Assembly: GCA_910587325.1 (NCBI GenBank)
Contig: CAJUKB010000002.1
Coordinates: forward strand, 1 to 64,000
Direction: 5' to 3'
From: an uncultured Bacilli bacterium
GTDB taxonomy: Bacteria > Bacillota_I > Bacilli_A > RF39 > UBA660
DNA: 64,000 nt
Part shown: in pieces, positions 25,746 to 33,958 of the stretch
Numbering within the stretch: the first letter of the stretch is position 1
Layout: each line of letters begins with the position of its first letter
Notes under the pieces: model-generated
What the model was told of the DNA's origin: nothing
Seen by the model: only the letters and a program-made list of their open reading frames with translations
Database searches by the model: none
Translations under genes and position numbers: made by a program

Positions 25746-26648
25746 CTATTTCAAATCGTTAATTACACCATGGATTAAGTTTACATCGGATGGAATAATT
25801 GTTTTAATATTTGCTAAGTCAAATATGGCAAGGGGGATTATTGCTCCCGGTCTTGCGCCATCCATCCATTTTGGATTCCCTGGCATTAATTCGTATAGTT
25901 TTTCTAAAGTATAGTTATTATCAAAAAATACTCTTTTAGTTCCTTCTACATAATTATCATAAGATACTTTGTACTTGTGAATACCATCCTGAAATAAATC
26001 ATTTTCTTCTAAATTAAAATTAGTTAATTTTTCAAATCTTTCTTCTCCTCCGGTAAAGATGGCACAATCATAATCTTGCTCAAAAGTAATTCCTGACAAT
26101 TTTTCTTTTACAAAATCATTCATTTCTTCTATAGAAGATTTACTTAAACTTTCATTTACTTCAGGAAATCTATTCATTAAATCAGCAACTCCCACAACTA
26201 GATTTTTTCGGTCCGTAATTTTTCCTTCTTGAAATGTAATTAATTCGGTAGTTTTTCCACCCATATTAATAATCATGACTTTCTTATTATTGTAACTATT
26301 TTCTGTTGCTTTTCCTAAATAATAATTCTCAATGCCATGACTAATAATATTAAAGTGTAAATCTAATTTATTATTAAATTCTTTTACTAGTTCTTGTTTT
26401 CTTTCGTAAGTTAGTTCTCTAAAAATACCTGTTACAAAAATGTGTGTATTTTCATAAGTAAATCCATATTTTTGTTTTATGTCTGTAAAATAGTTAAATA
26501 ATTCCTTTTTGTTAGGTTCACTAATTCCTAATTCTTTTGAAAAATCGTTTTTAAAATAAATGGAATGTTCTTCTAATAATGTGAGTTCTTCTTGATATGA
26601 ATAAACTTTAGTTGTTGAAGAACCTAAATCAATATAATATTCTTTCAT
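25746..26648 (-). CDS. Ppx/GppA-like ASKHA ATPase or phosphatase
   Basis: In 300 residues the actin-like fold shows its usual blocks: DLGSSTTKVYSY at the start (phosphate 1), IINMGGKTTELITF near 125 (phosphate 2), FTGGEERF near 198, and GARPGAIIPLAIF near 265, which fits exopolyphosphatase/guanosine pentaphosphatase Ppx/GppA. The usual DIGGGS is changed to NMGGKT. It is coupled to the PurZ-like gene (22 bases apart) and overlaps the GIY-YIG gene by ATGA. It may hydrolyse the nucleotide or phosphate by-product of its neighbour; this is inference. Confidence 0.75.
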   Translation of the reverse strand: MKEYYIDLGSSTTKVYSYQEELTLLEEHSIYFKNDFSKELGISEPNKKELFNYFTDIKQKYGFTYENTHIFVTGIFRELTYERKQELVKEFNNKLDLHFNIISHGIENYYLGKATENSYNNKKVMIINMGGKTTELITFQEGKITDRKNLVVGVADLMNRFPEVNESLSKSSIEEMNDFVKEKLSGITFEQDYDCAIFTGGEERFEKLTNFNLEENDLFQDGIHKYKVSYDNYVEGTKRVFFDNNYTLEKLYELMPGNPKWMDGARPGAIIPLAIFDLANIKTIIPSDVNLIHGVINDLK

Positions 26649-26992
26649 TTGTTTACCACCTCGTCTATTTGTATTATAGCATTTATTTTTTCTTTTTTAT
26701 ATACTTCACAATCTAGTACATTTCCAAATAGTATTGAAAAGTAGCTTTCATTTTGAAGTAACATTTCTTTTTCTTCCTTTTTTAATCTTTTAATACGATA
26801 TTCCAATTTAGATGCTGTTATTCGGTTTGGAGAAGACCAAACCATTTCTATTTTTATAGGAGTATGACGAAGTGTATATTTGGCACATTTCTTCGTTTTT
26901 TTAAAATGTTCTTCCATTCTTCGCTTTAGATTATTCGTAATTCCCGTATAAAGAGAATTATCACGACAACGAAGAATATAAGTATAGTACAT
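26645..26992 (-). CDS. GIY-YIG nuclease-like protein (YhbQ-type)
   Basis: The first 85 residues are a GIY-YIG domain: YYTYILRCRDNSLYTGITN, RRMEEH, and AKYTLRHTPIKIEMVW, as in YhbQ/UPF0213. The domain is followed by about 35 extra residues not seen in the standard protein. It is the first gene of the three-gene operon with the Ppx-like and PurZ-like genes, and overlaps the former. Confidence 0.85.
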   Translation of the reverse strand: MYYTYILRCRDNSLYTGITNNLKRRMEEHFKKTKKCAKYTLRHTPIKIEMVWSSPNRITASKLEYRIKRLKKEEKEMLLQNESYFSILFGNVLDCEVYKKEKINAIIQIDEVVNK

Positions 26993-27030
26993 AATATCAC
27001 CTTTATTTCATTATACTCTTTTTTACAAAA

Positions 27031-27060
27031 TTTACATATTTGATTTCTTTGTGCTATAAT
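27031..27060 (+). promoter_or_regulatory. Promoter of the HAD gene
   Basis: TTTACA, 18 nt, TATAAT, then an AGGTG ribosome site before 27080. Confidence 0.6.
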
Positions 27061-27079
27061 AAATCACACAGGTGATAAT

Positions 27080-27787
27080 ATGCAAAAGTATAAGGTAATT
27101 GCTTTTGATATGGATAATACTTTAGTTGATGATACAAAAGCAAGAGAATATGCAATAACAAAAGTGGCAGAATATTTGCAAATTCCAATAGCAGATACAT
27201 TAGGAAAAGATTTTATGGAGTTTGATGATTTTTTTTGGCATGAATGGGAAATAGGAAAAATCATTATTCCAAAAGATGTAGCAGATTGGGTTACTTATAT
27301 CCGTTCTAAAAGATTTCAACTTTTTTTCAAAGACTATCCGATAGATATTAAGAAAGCCGAAACACTTTATCATATTTATTCTGAAAGTATACAAGAATGC
27401 ATTATTCCATTCAATGGCGCTAAAGAAACACTACATGCTTTAAAAAACAAATATAAATTGGGTATTGCTACTAATGGTCTAAAGAAGTTAGTTTCTAAAA
27501 AATTGGATGTTATAGAAGCAGAGCCTTTCATTTCTTACATCGTTTGCTCTGAAGATATTGGTGTCAACAAACCTAATAAATTGTTTTTGGATACTTTACT
27601 TCAAGTTTGTAATGTTAACAAAGAGGAAATACTTCTTGTAGGTGATTCTTTAACTAGTGATATTTTAGGTGGTATGGAAAACGGAATTGATACTTGTTGG
27701 TTTAACCCAAACCATTTACCATTACCACAAGAATATGAGCCTACTATGGAAATCGACCATCTATTAGAACTTACTCGTAAATTATAG
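27080..27787 (+). CDS. HAD-family hydrolase, YjjG/YfnB-like
   Basis: A 235-residue HAD subfamily IA phosphatase. Motif I is FDMDNTLVDD (nucleophile Asp near 10), motif II ATNGL, motif III Lys in NKPNK, motif IV VGDSLTSDILGG. YjjG types remove phosphate from non-canonical pyrimidine nucleotides (family knowledge). It stands alone, between a divergent promoter and a terminator. Confidence 0.88.
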   Translation: MQKYKVIAFDMDNTLVDDTKAREYAITKVAEYLQIPIADTLGKDFMEFDDFFWHEWEIGKIIIPKDVADWVTYIRSKRFQLFFKDYPIDIKKAETLYHIYSESIQECIIPFNGAKETLHALKNKYKLGIATNGLKKLVSKKLDVIEAEPFISYIVCSEDIGVNKPNKLFLDTLLQVCNVNKEEILLVGDSLTSDILGGMENGIDTCWFNPNHLPLPQEYEPTMEIDHLLELTRKL

Positions 27788-27807
27788 TCTTAACGGCTAT
27801 TTTTTTA
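27784..27807 (+). terminator. Terminator of the HAD gene
   Basis: ATAGTC/GGCTAT (one T-G pair), loop TTAAC, T7. It overlaps the stop codon. Confidence 0.65.
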
Positions 27808-28368
27808 TTATAAATTTGTTATTTTTAACTTTTCAATTATTTTCTTATGAATAGGCCGTATAAAATCTACTATATCTTGATTTGTGGCATCTTCAAAAGC
27901 AATCCATTTTACGCCTTTGCTTTCGTCTTCTCTAAAAGATAAAGCTTCTAACTCATCTGCTTCCATGATATAAACTACATCAAAGTGAATATGCGCCGGA
28001 ACATATTTTCCACGTTTTACATGCCCATTCGTTGCACAAGCTTGTATAGAAAAAATATTTTCGTCTAGTAGCTTAGGCTTTAATCCTGTTTCCTCTTCTA
28101 CTTCTCTTAATGCAACTGCTAAAAGATTCGCTTCCCCATCAGCATGTCCTCCTGGATAAATCCAACCATCATTAATAATATGGTATACGCAAAGCATTTT
28201 GCTTCTCTCTTTATTTACAACAAAAGCAGAAGAAGAAAAATGTCCAATTAAGTTATCTCTTGTTAAAATATCATCATATGTATCCATAAATTTTAAAAAA
28301 TACTCTTTATCTACCGCTTCCTGTTCATTAAAAGGGATATAGTTTTTAATTTGTTCTTTTAAATTCAT
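27808..28368 (-). CDS. NUDIX hydrolase
   Basis: The 186 residues contain the Nudix box G-x5-E-x7-REVEEETGL near residue 72-94 (GGHADGEANLLAVA precedes REVEEE), which binds the metal and splits a nucleoside diphosphate-linked substrate. The domain starts after an alpha-helical 40-residue lead. Substrate unknown. Located next to base-salvage genes, but with its own start region. Confidence 0.85.
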   Translation of the reverse strand: MNLKEQIKNYIPFNEQEAVDKEYFLKFMDTYDDILTRDNLIGHFSSSAFVVNKERSKMLCVYHIINDGWIYPGGHADGEANLLAVALREVEEETGLKPKLLDENIFSIQACATNGHVKRGKYVPAHIHFDVVYIMEADELEALSFREDESKGVKWIAFEDATNQDIVDFIRPIHKKIIEKLKITNL

Positions 28369-28493
28369 ATATTTTCACATCCTTTTATTCATTGTTTTTT
28401 ATTATAAATGATTTGTAAAAAGCCAAGTTATCGACCATTTTTTTGCTATAATCGTGTAAAATTGGGCGATAAGTACTATTTTAAATGCATATC

Positions 28494-29435
28494 TTAATAC
28501 GATAAAGTTCTTGTTCTATGATAGGGTTTAAAATGTTTAGTTTTATCTTGTCCCATTTTCCAAATAATGTCGTTTAAATCTATTAATGTCAAATCATTTG
28601 GTAACTTTTCTTTTATTTTTTTTAAAGCCACTATCATATTGGCACGAATTTCTACTTCATAATTTGAGTTTTCTTCTATTTCTTGCAATTTATCTACTAA
28701 TTCTGCTAATTCTAAATCGTATTCTAAAATATTTAATCCTCTTAAAATTTGAGGAATTTTATAATCTGCACAACCCACCAAATGAGAGTAATCTACTAAC
28801 CTATTCTCTTTTAATTCTATTATATGTAAAATATCGGAAACCACAAGCCCTGCAAGCTTGTAAAAGTAAATTGTTTTTCCATTATACGTTCTAGTATCGC
28901 TAAAACTAGGAAAGTTTTCTATAATTAAATTTAATAAATCAATATCCTTCGTTATATCTTTGATATATTCATAAAAATTACCATTCATTTTTGTATTTAT
29001 AATATAACTGACTTCCTTTACAACTTGGTATCTCTCTTTTAATAAAGGAATTTCTACATTTCCTGTAAAAAAATTTCTAAATTCTTCAAAAGAGATTTGT
29101 TCAAAATCTAAATGTCCTTTTTCTTTTCTTATTTGGAGTAAAGCATAAATTAATGCAAAGGCACCATCTACTTTGGTATTTTCTTTTGTTAATAATGTCC
29201 ATTTTGGTTCTCCCCAAAAAGAACAATCAATGGAACTAAGTATAATTAAAAAGTTCACGATATCGCAAAGAGAATAGTCAAGTAATCCAAAAGGATTCGA
29301 GGAAAGCCAATGGTCTTGTTTTTTCATAAAATGTTGATTTACTAAATTATCAATAGCTTCTTCATTTATCATTACATGCTTACTATGTTGTGCTACATAT
29401 TCACAACTTTTTGTAATTTCTTCTAAATACTTCAT
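28494..29435 (-). CDS. Queuosine salvage protein (DUF2419/Qng1-like)
   Basis: The 313 residues carry the Q_salvage blocks: FWGEPKWTLL near 74, DGAFALIYAL near 90, NFPSFSDTRTY near 178, FYKLAGLVVSDI, and the strong VGCADYKIPQILRGLNILEYD with EVEIRANMIVAL near 265. Qng1 releases queuine from queuosine 5'-monophosphate so that the base can enter tRNA. It belongs to the HhH DNA glycosylase fold. The upstream gene overlaps it by ATGA and also looks HhH-like. A gut-type bacterium living on queuine from diet would fit. Confidence 0.85.
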   Translation of the reverse strand: MKYLEEITKSCEYVAQHSKHVMINEEAIDNLVNQHFMKKQDHWLSSNPFGLLDYSLCDIVNFLIILSSIDCSFWGEPKWTLLTKENTKVDGAFALIYALLQIRKEKGHLDFEQISFEEFRNFFTGNVEIPLLKERYQVVKEVSYIINTKMNGNFYEYIKDITKDIDLLNLIIENFPSFSDTRTYNGKTIYFYKLAGLVVSDILHIIELKENRLVDYSHLVGCADYKIPQILRGLNILEYDLELAELVDKLQEIEENSNYEVEIRANMIVALKKIKEKLPNDLTLIDLNDIIWKMGQDKTKHFKPYHRTRTLSY

Positions 29436-30178
29436 TTTTCTAACTCCTTAAACCCATTTCTGCTCCACAGCCATAAAGCAGTATGAATATCAATTGGTTT
29501 ATATTTTGTACCTTCAAATAATTGATTCCATCTTTCAATCACGATTTGTTGTACATCATTTTTCTGTAATTCTTCTTCCGTAATAAGCCCTATGCGGTAA
29601 GTTGATTTAATAACATGTGTGTCGGGTGCCACAGTTAAATGTTCAATATTTTTATATTCTTGTGACGTATATTGCCATAAAACATATAGCCAATAATTAC
29701 AAATTTTTGTTCCGGAAAGATAAGGAAATTTCTTCTTATTTTCTTTTTGAATAAAATCTCTTATCCTATCCACATCATGATTCAACTGAAAAAATAATTT
29801 TCGTATGTCACCATCAAATAAATCTACAAAAGTTCTACATAAAGTAATCCAAATTTCAGTTTGCTTATTTTTTTGAAGTGCTACTTTGTATTTTGTTAAA
29901 GCATATTGGACTTCCTCTATTGTTCTTTTTAAAACCTCTTTAGGAGAAAAAACAAAATTTGTCTCTTTATCTTGATAGGTTTTATTAGCACTTTCCCATA
30001 AAGTATAAGAATTTCTTTGATAATTAAGAGCCATAGGCAAAGTAAAATACAAATAATTTTCTAAAGAACCCTTTTCTAAATGAGGATTTTCGTCTTCAGG
30101 CATAAAATCTCCCCCTAAACTGCCTTGTTTGTACATGTCATATAAAATATCTACTTTTTTTAAGATTTCTTCTTTCAT
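29432..30178 (-). CDS. HhH-fold glycosylase-like protein coupled to queuosine salvage
   Basis: No exact family. In 248 residues the C-terminal half reads like a helix-hairpin-helix glycosylase: PYLSGTKICNYWLYVLW is the hairpin position, and VAPDTHVIKSTYRIGL equals the VDTHVxRVxxRLGL of HhH-GPD proteins with its conserved Asp. The N-terminal half is helical. It overlaps the DUF2419 gene by ATGA, so a shared pathway is likely, perhaps releasing or checking a modified base. I would not assign DNA repair from this alone. Confidence 0.6.
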   Translation of the reverse strand: MKEEILKKVDILYDMYKQGSLGGDFMPEDENPHLEKGSLENYLYFTLPMALNYQRNSYTLWESANKTYQDKETNFVFSPKEVLKRTIEEVQYALTKYKVALQKNKQTEIWITLCRTFVDLFDGDIRKLFFQLNHDVDRIRDFIQKENKKKFPYLSGTKICNYWLYVLWQYTSQEYKNIEHLTVAPDTHVIKSTYRIGLITEEELQKNDVQQIVIERWNQLFEGTKYKPIDIHTALWLWSRNGFKELEK

Positions 30179-30187
30179 AATACTCCT

Positions 30188-30638
30188 TTAGTTTAATATT
30201 AACCACGTTTGCATTCCTTTTTTATTTATAGAGAATGGTTTTAGTTTTACTAATTTGTCTATTTTAATTAACGTGGCATAATGACTATTTTTTTTCTTTT
30301 CCAAAAAGGCATCGTCTACACATAACTCTTTATTATATTTGTTTTTAATAACATCTATTGAATAGTTTTGTAAGTCAAAAAATAACTTCTTTAATAGTGA
30401 AGTAAGCAACAATATTACCTCCTGACTTTTTCACTAATACTATATCCTCTTTTGTTATTTTTTCATATGGGGCTATTTTATTTCTACTAAAACGTGATTC
30501 TATAGTTTTTTTTCCATTTAGCATAAAAGATAGGCAAGGTTCCGTAAAAATACCTAGGTGAATTGTTTTATTTTTAAATAGTTTGTATTCTTCGTTTAAT
30601 AATTGAAGTTTTAGATTGTCTACTATTTCTTTGTACAT
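30188..30638 (-). pseudogene. ASCH-domain protein, frameshifted
   Basis: The 5' part (87 codons from 30638) has an ASCH start: GIFTEPCLSFMLNGKKTIESRFS holds G-x-K-x-x-E, then DIVLVKKSGG and YFTIKEV. After a run of six A (six T in the gene) at 30377-30382 the frame closes; dropping one T joins it to FDLQNYSIDVIK and the remaining 60 codons, to give about 150 residues, a normal length. A slip in the homopolymer, either real decay or phase variation. The next gene downstream is only about 10 bases away. Confidence 0.75.
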
Positions 30639-30653
30639 TAAAACAATCTCCTT

Positions 30654-31532
30654 TTATTGTTCATTAACCATCTTTTTTAGTCGAATTAGTGTTTTATTAA
30701 ATTCATTTAAAGAATTTTTAGTATCTATATTATTTGCTTTTTCAAAACAATACCCCATAATTTGGTTTCTAAAAATATATATCCAAAATATGATGTTTTC
30801 TTCAATGGTAGGATAGTATTTTTCTTTTAGGATTTTAAAAGCTTTAATATGCAAATATTGAAACATTCTTGCATATTCATATACTATATCTCCTACTAAA
30901 AAATCGTCATAATCTATCAAATAAACTTCCTTTTTCTCTTTAATAAAGCAAACATTATCTTCATTAACGTCTCCATGAAGATAACTTAATGAGACGTTAT
31001 TAAAATACTCTTTATTTCTTTCTAGTAACGCAAGTATAAAGCCATAATCTTCTTTAGCAATTTCTTTTTGTTCTAAAACAAAATCTAAATAACCTTTCAT
31101 ATAAGAGTAAATAAACTCATACCAATTTTGACAATCAAATCTTGTAGATACATTTAAAAATTCAGATTTATGTTCATGGATAGAATCAAGTGTCTTTTTT
31201 ATTTCTTCTGCAATAGAATTATTATCTATTTCCTCTGTTTGGTAAGCAGATAGTGTTTTTCCCTCTCCATTTTCATAATAGTCCAAAAGTATTATTTTTC
31301 CATCTTCGCTTAGGTATTTTAGTCCTACCAAATTTTTAAAAAAATCTCCAAATTTAGCAAAACGAATTTGATATTTATTTATTGTTTTTTCATCTATAAT
31401 AATCATATATTTCTTATTTTCCATAACTAGTAAAAATTTAGTTTGCTTATTCCATTTCTGAATAGGAAAAATCTCATAAGACTTTCCATCAAAATACGCA
31501 TATTGTTCTAATAAATTATATATTTCTTTCAT
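30654..31532 (-). CDS. Phosphotransferase of the APH/choline-kinase fold
   Basis: The 292 residues have the kinase catalytic loop LHGDVNEDNVCF (Asp near 200) and LIDYDDFLVGD as the DFG-like metal motif, as in aminoglycoside/choline/homoserine kinases. Substrate cannot be named. The ATG at 31532 follows AAGAAGGT and overlaps the UDG-like gene stop by ATGA. Confidence 0.82.
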   Translation of the reverse strand: MKEIYNLLEQYAYFDGKSYEIFPIQKWNKQTKFLLVMENKKYMIIIDEKTINKYQIRFAKFGDFFKNLVGLKYLSEDGKIILLDYYENGEGKTLSAYQTEEIDNNSIAEEIKKTLDSIHEHKSEFLNVSTRFDCQNWYEFIYSYMKGYLDFVLEQKEIAKEDYGFILALLERNKEYFNNVSLSYLHGDVNEDNVCFIKEKKEVYLIDYDDFLVGDIVYEYARMFQYLHIKAFKILKEKYYPTIEENIIFWIYIFRNQIMGYCFEKANNIDTKNSLNEFNKTLIRLKKMVNEQ

Positions 31533-32182
31533 TTTTTTACCTTCTTTATAATCCATTTAATATCTTCAATCGATTTATCTATATTAAATCTTCCATTTCC
31601 AACAGGATAGAATACAGAATAAAATTTATATTCTTTACCATTTATTTCTCTTTTAAATTCTTTCTTGCGACATAAAGATACGGAAATTTTTTCCTTTAGT
31701 ACAATGGAACTTACCTGATTACCAAATAACACAATTACTTTTGGATTTACAATTTCTATTTCTTGTTTTAATAATGCTAAATATTCTTTATATACACTAT
31801 CCGGAAGAGGCCTTGCATCAATTTGCGTGCACTTTCCTAAATTGGTAATAAAGTACTTGTGTTTTTTAACATCGTTATATACTTTTTCGGCAAACGCAGG
31901 TGTCCATTCACTTCCCTTTTTTCTTTTAATCTCTTCGTAAATATCTTTATCCATTAAATCTAAACTATAAAACAAATCCCATATATTTTTAGTTCCAAGC
32001 CACGGAGATTTAATTCCACTCCACTCTTTTAATGAAGCAGGATTTTTTCCGGTAGGATTCATAAATACAAAACAAATATCTGGATTATTACTACATCCAC
32101 CATTATAAATTGAATTTAATTCTTTAGCACCATACTTTGATTGCAATTTATCGTATTCTTTTGCTAAATCTTCTAGTTTCAT
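31529..32182 (-). CDS. Uracil-DNA-glycosylase-superfamily protein
   Basis: The 217 residues show a UDG-fold pattern: VFMNPTGKNPA near 38, WLGTKNIWDLF, FITNLGKCTQ, VIVLFGNQVSS near 155 and a PVGNGRF end. These fit the UDG superfamily motifs A and B, with Asn in place of the usual catalytic Asp/His, so activity is not certain. A GAGGAG site lies before the ATG at 32182. It leads the operon that includes the APH-like kinase and the base-salvage genes. Confidence 0.7.
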   Translation of the reverse strand: MKLEDLAKEYDKLQSKYGAKELNSIYNGGCSNNPDICFVFMNPTGKNPASLKEWSGIKSPWLGTKNIWDLFYSLDLMDKDIYEEIKRKKGSEWTPAFAEKVYNDVKKHKYFITNLGKCTQIDARPLPDSVYKEYLALLKQEIEIVNPKVIVLFGNQVSSIVLKEKISVSLCRKKEFKREINGKEYKFYSVFYPVGNGRFNIDKSIEDIKWIIKKVKK

Positions 32183-32280
32183 TTTGGTACTTCTCCTCAC
32201 TAACTTTATTATACCATTTCTCTTTCCTTATGTATATTTTCTTATCTTTATTATAAGATAGTAGTAGAAAGGAATTCGCT

Positions 32281-32736
32281 ATGAAAAAAGTTATCTCTTC
32301 TTTATTTTATTTATTCTTGCCTTTATTTCTTGGAGGAATTGTTGCATTTTTAATTAAAGATAGTATTGATTACACAAGTTTAGTAAGACCACCTCTTGCT
32401 CCGCCAAAGATTTTATTTCCTATTTCTTGGACCCTTATTTATTTGTTAATGGGTATTTCTTATTATCTTTATAAAAAAGAGTATAAAGAAAATGGCATTG
32501 TTGATGTAGTTTATTATCTTCAACTTTTTGTAAATGCTTTATGGAGTATTATTTTCTTTTTGTGGAAAGCAAGATTTATTGCTATTCTATGGATAGTTGC
32601 TCTTGATTTCTTAGTTTTATTTCTTATTTATTATTTCTTACAAAGAAAAAAAATAAGTGCTTACCTCAATATCCCTTATTTGTTATGGATACTCTTTGCT
32701 ACTTATTTAACTATTGGTATTTATGTATTAAATTAA
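32281..32736 (+). CDS. tspO: TspO/MBR family membrane protein
   Basis: A 151-residue, five-helix protein with the family marks RPPLAPPKILFPISWT near 36 and NALWSIIFFLWKA near 86 (W-x-P region and Trp-rich helix). TspO binds porphyrins and cholesterol-like compounds and links to stress. Monocistronic with a terminator at its end. Confidence 0.9.
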   Translation: MKKVISSLFYLFLPLFLGGIVAFLIKDSIDYTSLVRPPLAPPKILFPISWTLIYLLMGISYYLYKKEYKENGIVDVVYYLQLFVNALWSIIFFLWKARFIAILWIVALDFLVLFLIYYFLQRKKISAYLNIPYLLWILFATYLTIGIYVLN

Positions 32737-32758
32737 CTTCTTAGGAAGTTTTTTATTT
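32735..32758 (+). terminator. Terminator of tspO
   Basis: AACTTC-TTAG-GAAGTT and a T tail; overlaps the last codon of tspO. Confidence 0.75.
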
Positions 32759-33241
32759 TAGTAAAGCTTCTACTTCGTTAATAACATATTCTTTTGTTTC
32801 TTCATATGTTTTATTTAAAACAATACTAAATTCATTATATAGATATTTTTCTGCTAACTCAAAATAATAGCGGTCTTTATCACTCTGTTTCTTTTTATTT
32901 TTTTCTCTTTCTTTATTTCTTAAGTATGCGGTTTTAATAATACGCACATAATCTTTTAAATCATTTGAATTTAATAATGTCTTATATTCATTTTCTAGCT
33001 GTTTATCGTCACAAGAAATAACTTCTATTTTGGGAATTTCCTTAATAATTTTTTCTACTTCTTCTTTGCTAATTAACTCTCTTAAGTAGGTATTTTCTTC
33101 TATTGGAATATCGACATGTAATGTATCATCATCTATTGGTATTAAGCGATAATAATCCTTTCCATTTGCATATTTTTCTTTCCTTTCTACAATCTTACAG
33201 ACATCCTTTCGATACACAACATATTCTCCATTTTTTTTCAT
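32753..33241 (-). CDS. CarD-like transcription factor
   Basis: In 162 residues the N-terminal 60 match the CarD/TRCF RNA-polymerase-interaction domain: GEYVVYRKDVCKIVERKE, YYRLIP and IPIEENTYLRELIS. The C-terminal 95 residues are helical and basic, as in CarD proteins. It would bind RNA polymerase beta and act at promoters. ATG at 33241 follows GAGAGGGTG. An inverted repeat and T tract lie in its upstream region. Confidence 0.8.
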   Translation of the reverse strand: MKKNGEYVVYRKDVCKIVERKEKYANGKDYYRLIPIDDDTLHVDIPIEENTYLRELISKEEVEKIIKEIPKIEVISCDDKQLENEYKTLLNSNDLKDYVRIIKTAYLRNKEREKNKKKQSDKDRYYFELAEKYLYNEFSIVLNKTYEETKEYVINEVEALLK

Positions 33242-33260
33242 AAACACACCCTCTCTATAT

Positions 33261-33327
33261 AAAAAAAAGTAACTATACAACAGGACTTATGCCATATGTA
33301 TAGCTACACGTTGTTATAGTTATTATA
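33261..33327 (-). promoter_or_regulatory. Promoter and inverted repeat before the CarD-like gene
   Basis: An extended -10 TG-G-TATAAT at 33327-33322 and an inverted repeat (33269-33281 against 33310-33322, 12 or 13 bp with one mismatch) followed by T8 in the gene direction. If transcription starts upstream this is a terminator-type attenuator; if it starts near 33314 the repeat is more likely a protein site. Confidence 0.4.
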
Positions 33328-33337
33328 CCACATTTTT

Positions 33338-33958
33338 TTATTTTTCAGTGCTAAAAAATGACCCCTTTTTTGTTGTTTTAATGTAGAAAAATAGAACAAC
33401 AAGAGAACACATAAATCCTGTTATGACATCACTAAAGTAATGAACGTATATATAAATTCTACTAAAGCAAACTGTAAAAATTAAAAGGGATAATAAGGTA
33501 ATTCCTGCCAATTTAAGTGGTTTTTTTGCATCACTTTTATAAAGCATATAAATTAAGTATCCATAGAATGTTGTAGTTGCCATTGCATGGCCTGAGGGAA
33601 AACTATAAGTACTTTCAAATACAGGAACTAAAGAACCCATTAGAGTTGGTCTTGGTCTTCTAAAAATGAATTTGATTACGTTATTTAAAATAGTAGATAG
33701 TATGGTAACTCCATAAAGGTTTACTAACTTTTTTTTAGGTTTATAAAAAATAAGAAGAAGTATACAAATGACAACGATATATTTAACACTTCCAAAATTA
33801 GTGAAAAATAATAAAATTTTGGTTAAGAAGTCATTATGTCCGATATGATTATAAACCCAATTATCAAGAGGAAACATATTTCCTGTTGCAATCAAAATCA
33901 TGTTTAATACTACTAAAAAAATTGGGATAGCAATTAAATAGTCTTTTTTCCATTTCAT
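33338..33958 (-). CDS. PAP2-family phosphatase
   Basis: The 206-residue membrane protein has all three PAP2 motifs: IFRRPRP near 105, SFPSGHAMA near 124, and SRIYIYVHYFSD near 166. This is the PgpB-like branch, acting on lipid phosphates such as undecaprenyl diphosphate or phosphatidylglycerophosphate. It overlaps asnB by four bases. Confidence 0.9.
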   Translation of the reverse strand: MKWKKDYLIAIPIFLVVLNMILIATGNMFPLDNWVYNHIGHNDFLTKILLFFTNFGSVKYIVVICILLLIFYKPKKKLVNLYGVTILSTILNNVIKFIFRRPRPTLMGSLVPVFESTYSFPSGHAMATTTFYGYLIYMLYKSDAKKPLKLAGITLLSLLIFTVCFSRIYIYVHYFSDVITGFMCSLVVLFFYIKTTKKGSFFSTEK

